From positions 1 through 6,896 of the forward strand of contig QNCV01000141.1 of NCBI GenBank assembly GCA_003645845.1: a stretch of 6,896 nucleotides of DNA. Reading direction: 5' to 3'. The DNA comes from Fidelibacterota bacterium. Lineage in GTDB: Bacteria > Fidelibacterota > UBA2242. A program made the position numbers and the translations under genes. Of this stretch, positions 6,385 through 6,896 are shown one piece after another (the stretch's first letter is position 1; the number at the start of each line of letters is the position of its first letter). The notes under the pieces were generated by a model that saw only the letters and a list, made by a program, of their open reading frames with translations, was not told the origin of the DNA and searched no databases.

Positions 6385-6896
6385 TTATTCGTTTTTCCCG
6401 GCGTCTTTTCGTTTACCGGTGGTATAGACATTCACGCAGAAATTGAGTCCTTTGGCTGTCGTAAACCAGAGTCCCTGATTCAGCCCCATTGCCCAGTCCA
6501 CATGCATGAAGGCCCAGTGGAAACCGCTTCCGAAAGTCAATTCGAGATGCTTCCAACCCCCGAACGACACACCTGCTCTGAGCGGGATTCGCGGATTTTT
6601 GGTAATCTCAATCCCCGTTGACCATTTCCAGGCTCCGAAGGAATAGAATCGATCTTCAAAGCCCACTACAAAATCCATCGACAGCTGCATCCCCTCTTCC
6701 AGCCATTTCGACATGCTGAAACGCACCAAACTCGGGTATTTCATCGCAAACTCACTGGAATCCGATACCGAGTGATTACCGCCGGGAAAAACGTCGCCGA
6801 AACCGGTCTCCCCGAAAAATTTATCCATTCGGGCTTCATTGACCTCGAACCAGTAAGCATAGCTGCCACCATCACCGATAAAGCCCTTATTTCCCA
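6385..6896 (-). CDS. Outer-membrane beta-barrel-like protein, C-terminal part (5' end outside window)
   Basis: The minus-strand frame is open from the right edge to a TAA at 6385-6387, giving at least 169 residues. The Met codon at 6826-6828 is internal: about 22 readable residues precede it (including GDGGSYAYWFEVNEAR). The protein is rich in Gly and aromatic residues in alternating patterns that resemble amphipathic beta strands, such as LRAGVSFGGWKHLELTFGSG and WAMGLNQGLWFTTAKG. A short charged tail (GKRKDAGKNE) ends it. This composition is typical of outer-membrane barrel proteins, and the pattern recalls the DUF5723 or PorV/UPF0164-like groups found in Bacteroidota and relatives. The signal peptide would be in the missing part. 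It converges on the plus-strand operon. Barrel nature is likely; family and cargo are unknown. Confidence 0.7.
   Translation of the reverse strand, partial: GNKGFIGDGGSYAYWFEVNEARMDKFFGETGFGDVFPGGNHSVSDSSEFAMKYPSLVRFSMSKWLEEGMQLSMDFVVGFEDRFYSFGAWKWSTGIEITKNPRIPLRAGVSFGGWKHLELTFGSGFHWAFMHVDWAMGLNQGLWFTTAKGLNFCVNVYTTGKRKDAGKNE

Noticed and set aside
6253..6621. 122-codon plus-strand frame
   Set aside because: More than half of it is antisense to the beta-barrel gene, and the remainder covers the palindrome; no domain is recognisable.

Overview
The window looks like ordinary bacterial chromosome from a diderm (outer-membrane-bearing) organism. It has moderate-GC coding regions, AT-richer spacers and no mobile-element genes. 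A beta-barrel-like protein at the right edge resembles outer-membrane proteins common in the Bacteroidota/FCB (Fibrobacterota-Chlorobiota-Bacteroidota) assemblage and its uncultured relatives. That taxonomic placement is an inference; nothing in the window fixes the phylum.

Left block (1-3440, + strand). A terminator-like hairpin at 46-79 closes an upstream gene that lies outside the window. Three tightly packed genes follow: a CpXC zinc-ribbon protein (106-549), the RNA-binding transcription accessory protein Tex (568-2748), and a cytoplasmic glycerophosphodiester phosphodiesterase (2745-3440) whose GTG start overlaps the tex stop. Spacing (18 bases, then a 4-base overlap) indicates one operon.

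Middle block (3441-5778, + strand). After a 167-base spacer with a possible promoter comes a PIN-PhoH protein (3608-4939), combining a ribonuclease-type domain with a PhoH ATPase. A class I SAM-dependent methyltransferase (4939-5778) is joined to it by a one-base TAATG stop/start overlap and has no Shine-Dalgarno of its own, so the two are probably translationally coupled. The RNA-related PIN-PhoH partner makes an RNA or translation-factor substrate possible for the methyltransferase, but unproven.

Right block (5779-6896). A 606-base, AT-rich region separates the convergent genes. It carries the most unusual structure in the window. A near-consensus sigma-70-type promoter (5850-5878), with an 11-base-period direct repeat across its -10 and start site, is followed about 135 bases later by a strong intrinsic terminator (5992-6020). 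This is the layout of a small-RNA or micro-gene unit; a 38-codon reading frame also lies inside it. Beyond it are a roughly 95-base imperfect inverted repeat (6145-6239) and a long palindrome (6271-6303). The window ends inside a minus-strand gene for the C-terminal part of an outer-membrane beta-barrel-like protein (6385-6896, 5' end missing).

No CRISPR array, tRNA, rRNA, insertion sequence or defence-system gene was seen. The main candidate for something undescribed is the small transcription unit at 5850-6020. The paired CpXC-Tex and PIN-PhoH-methyltransferase arrangements are the next most interesting points.
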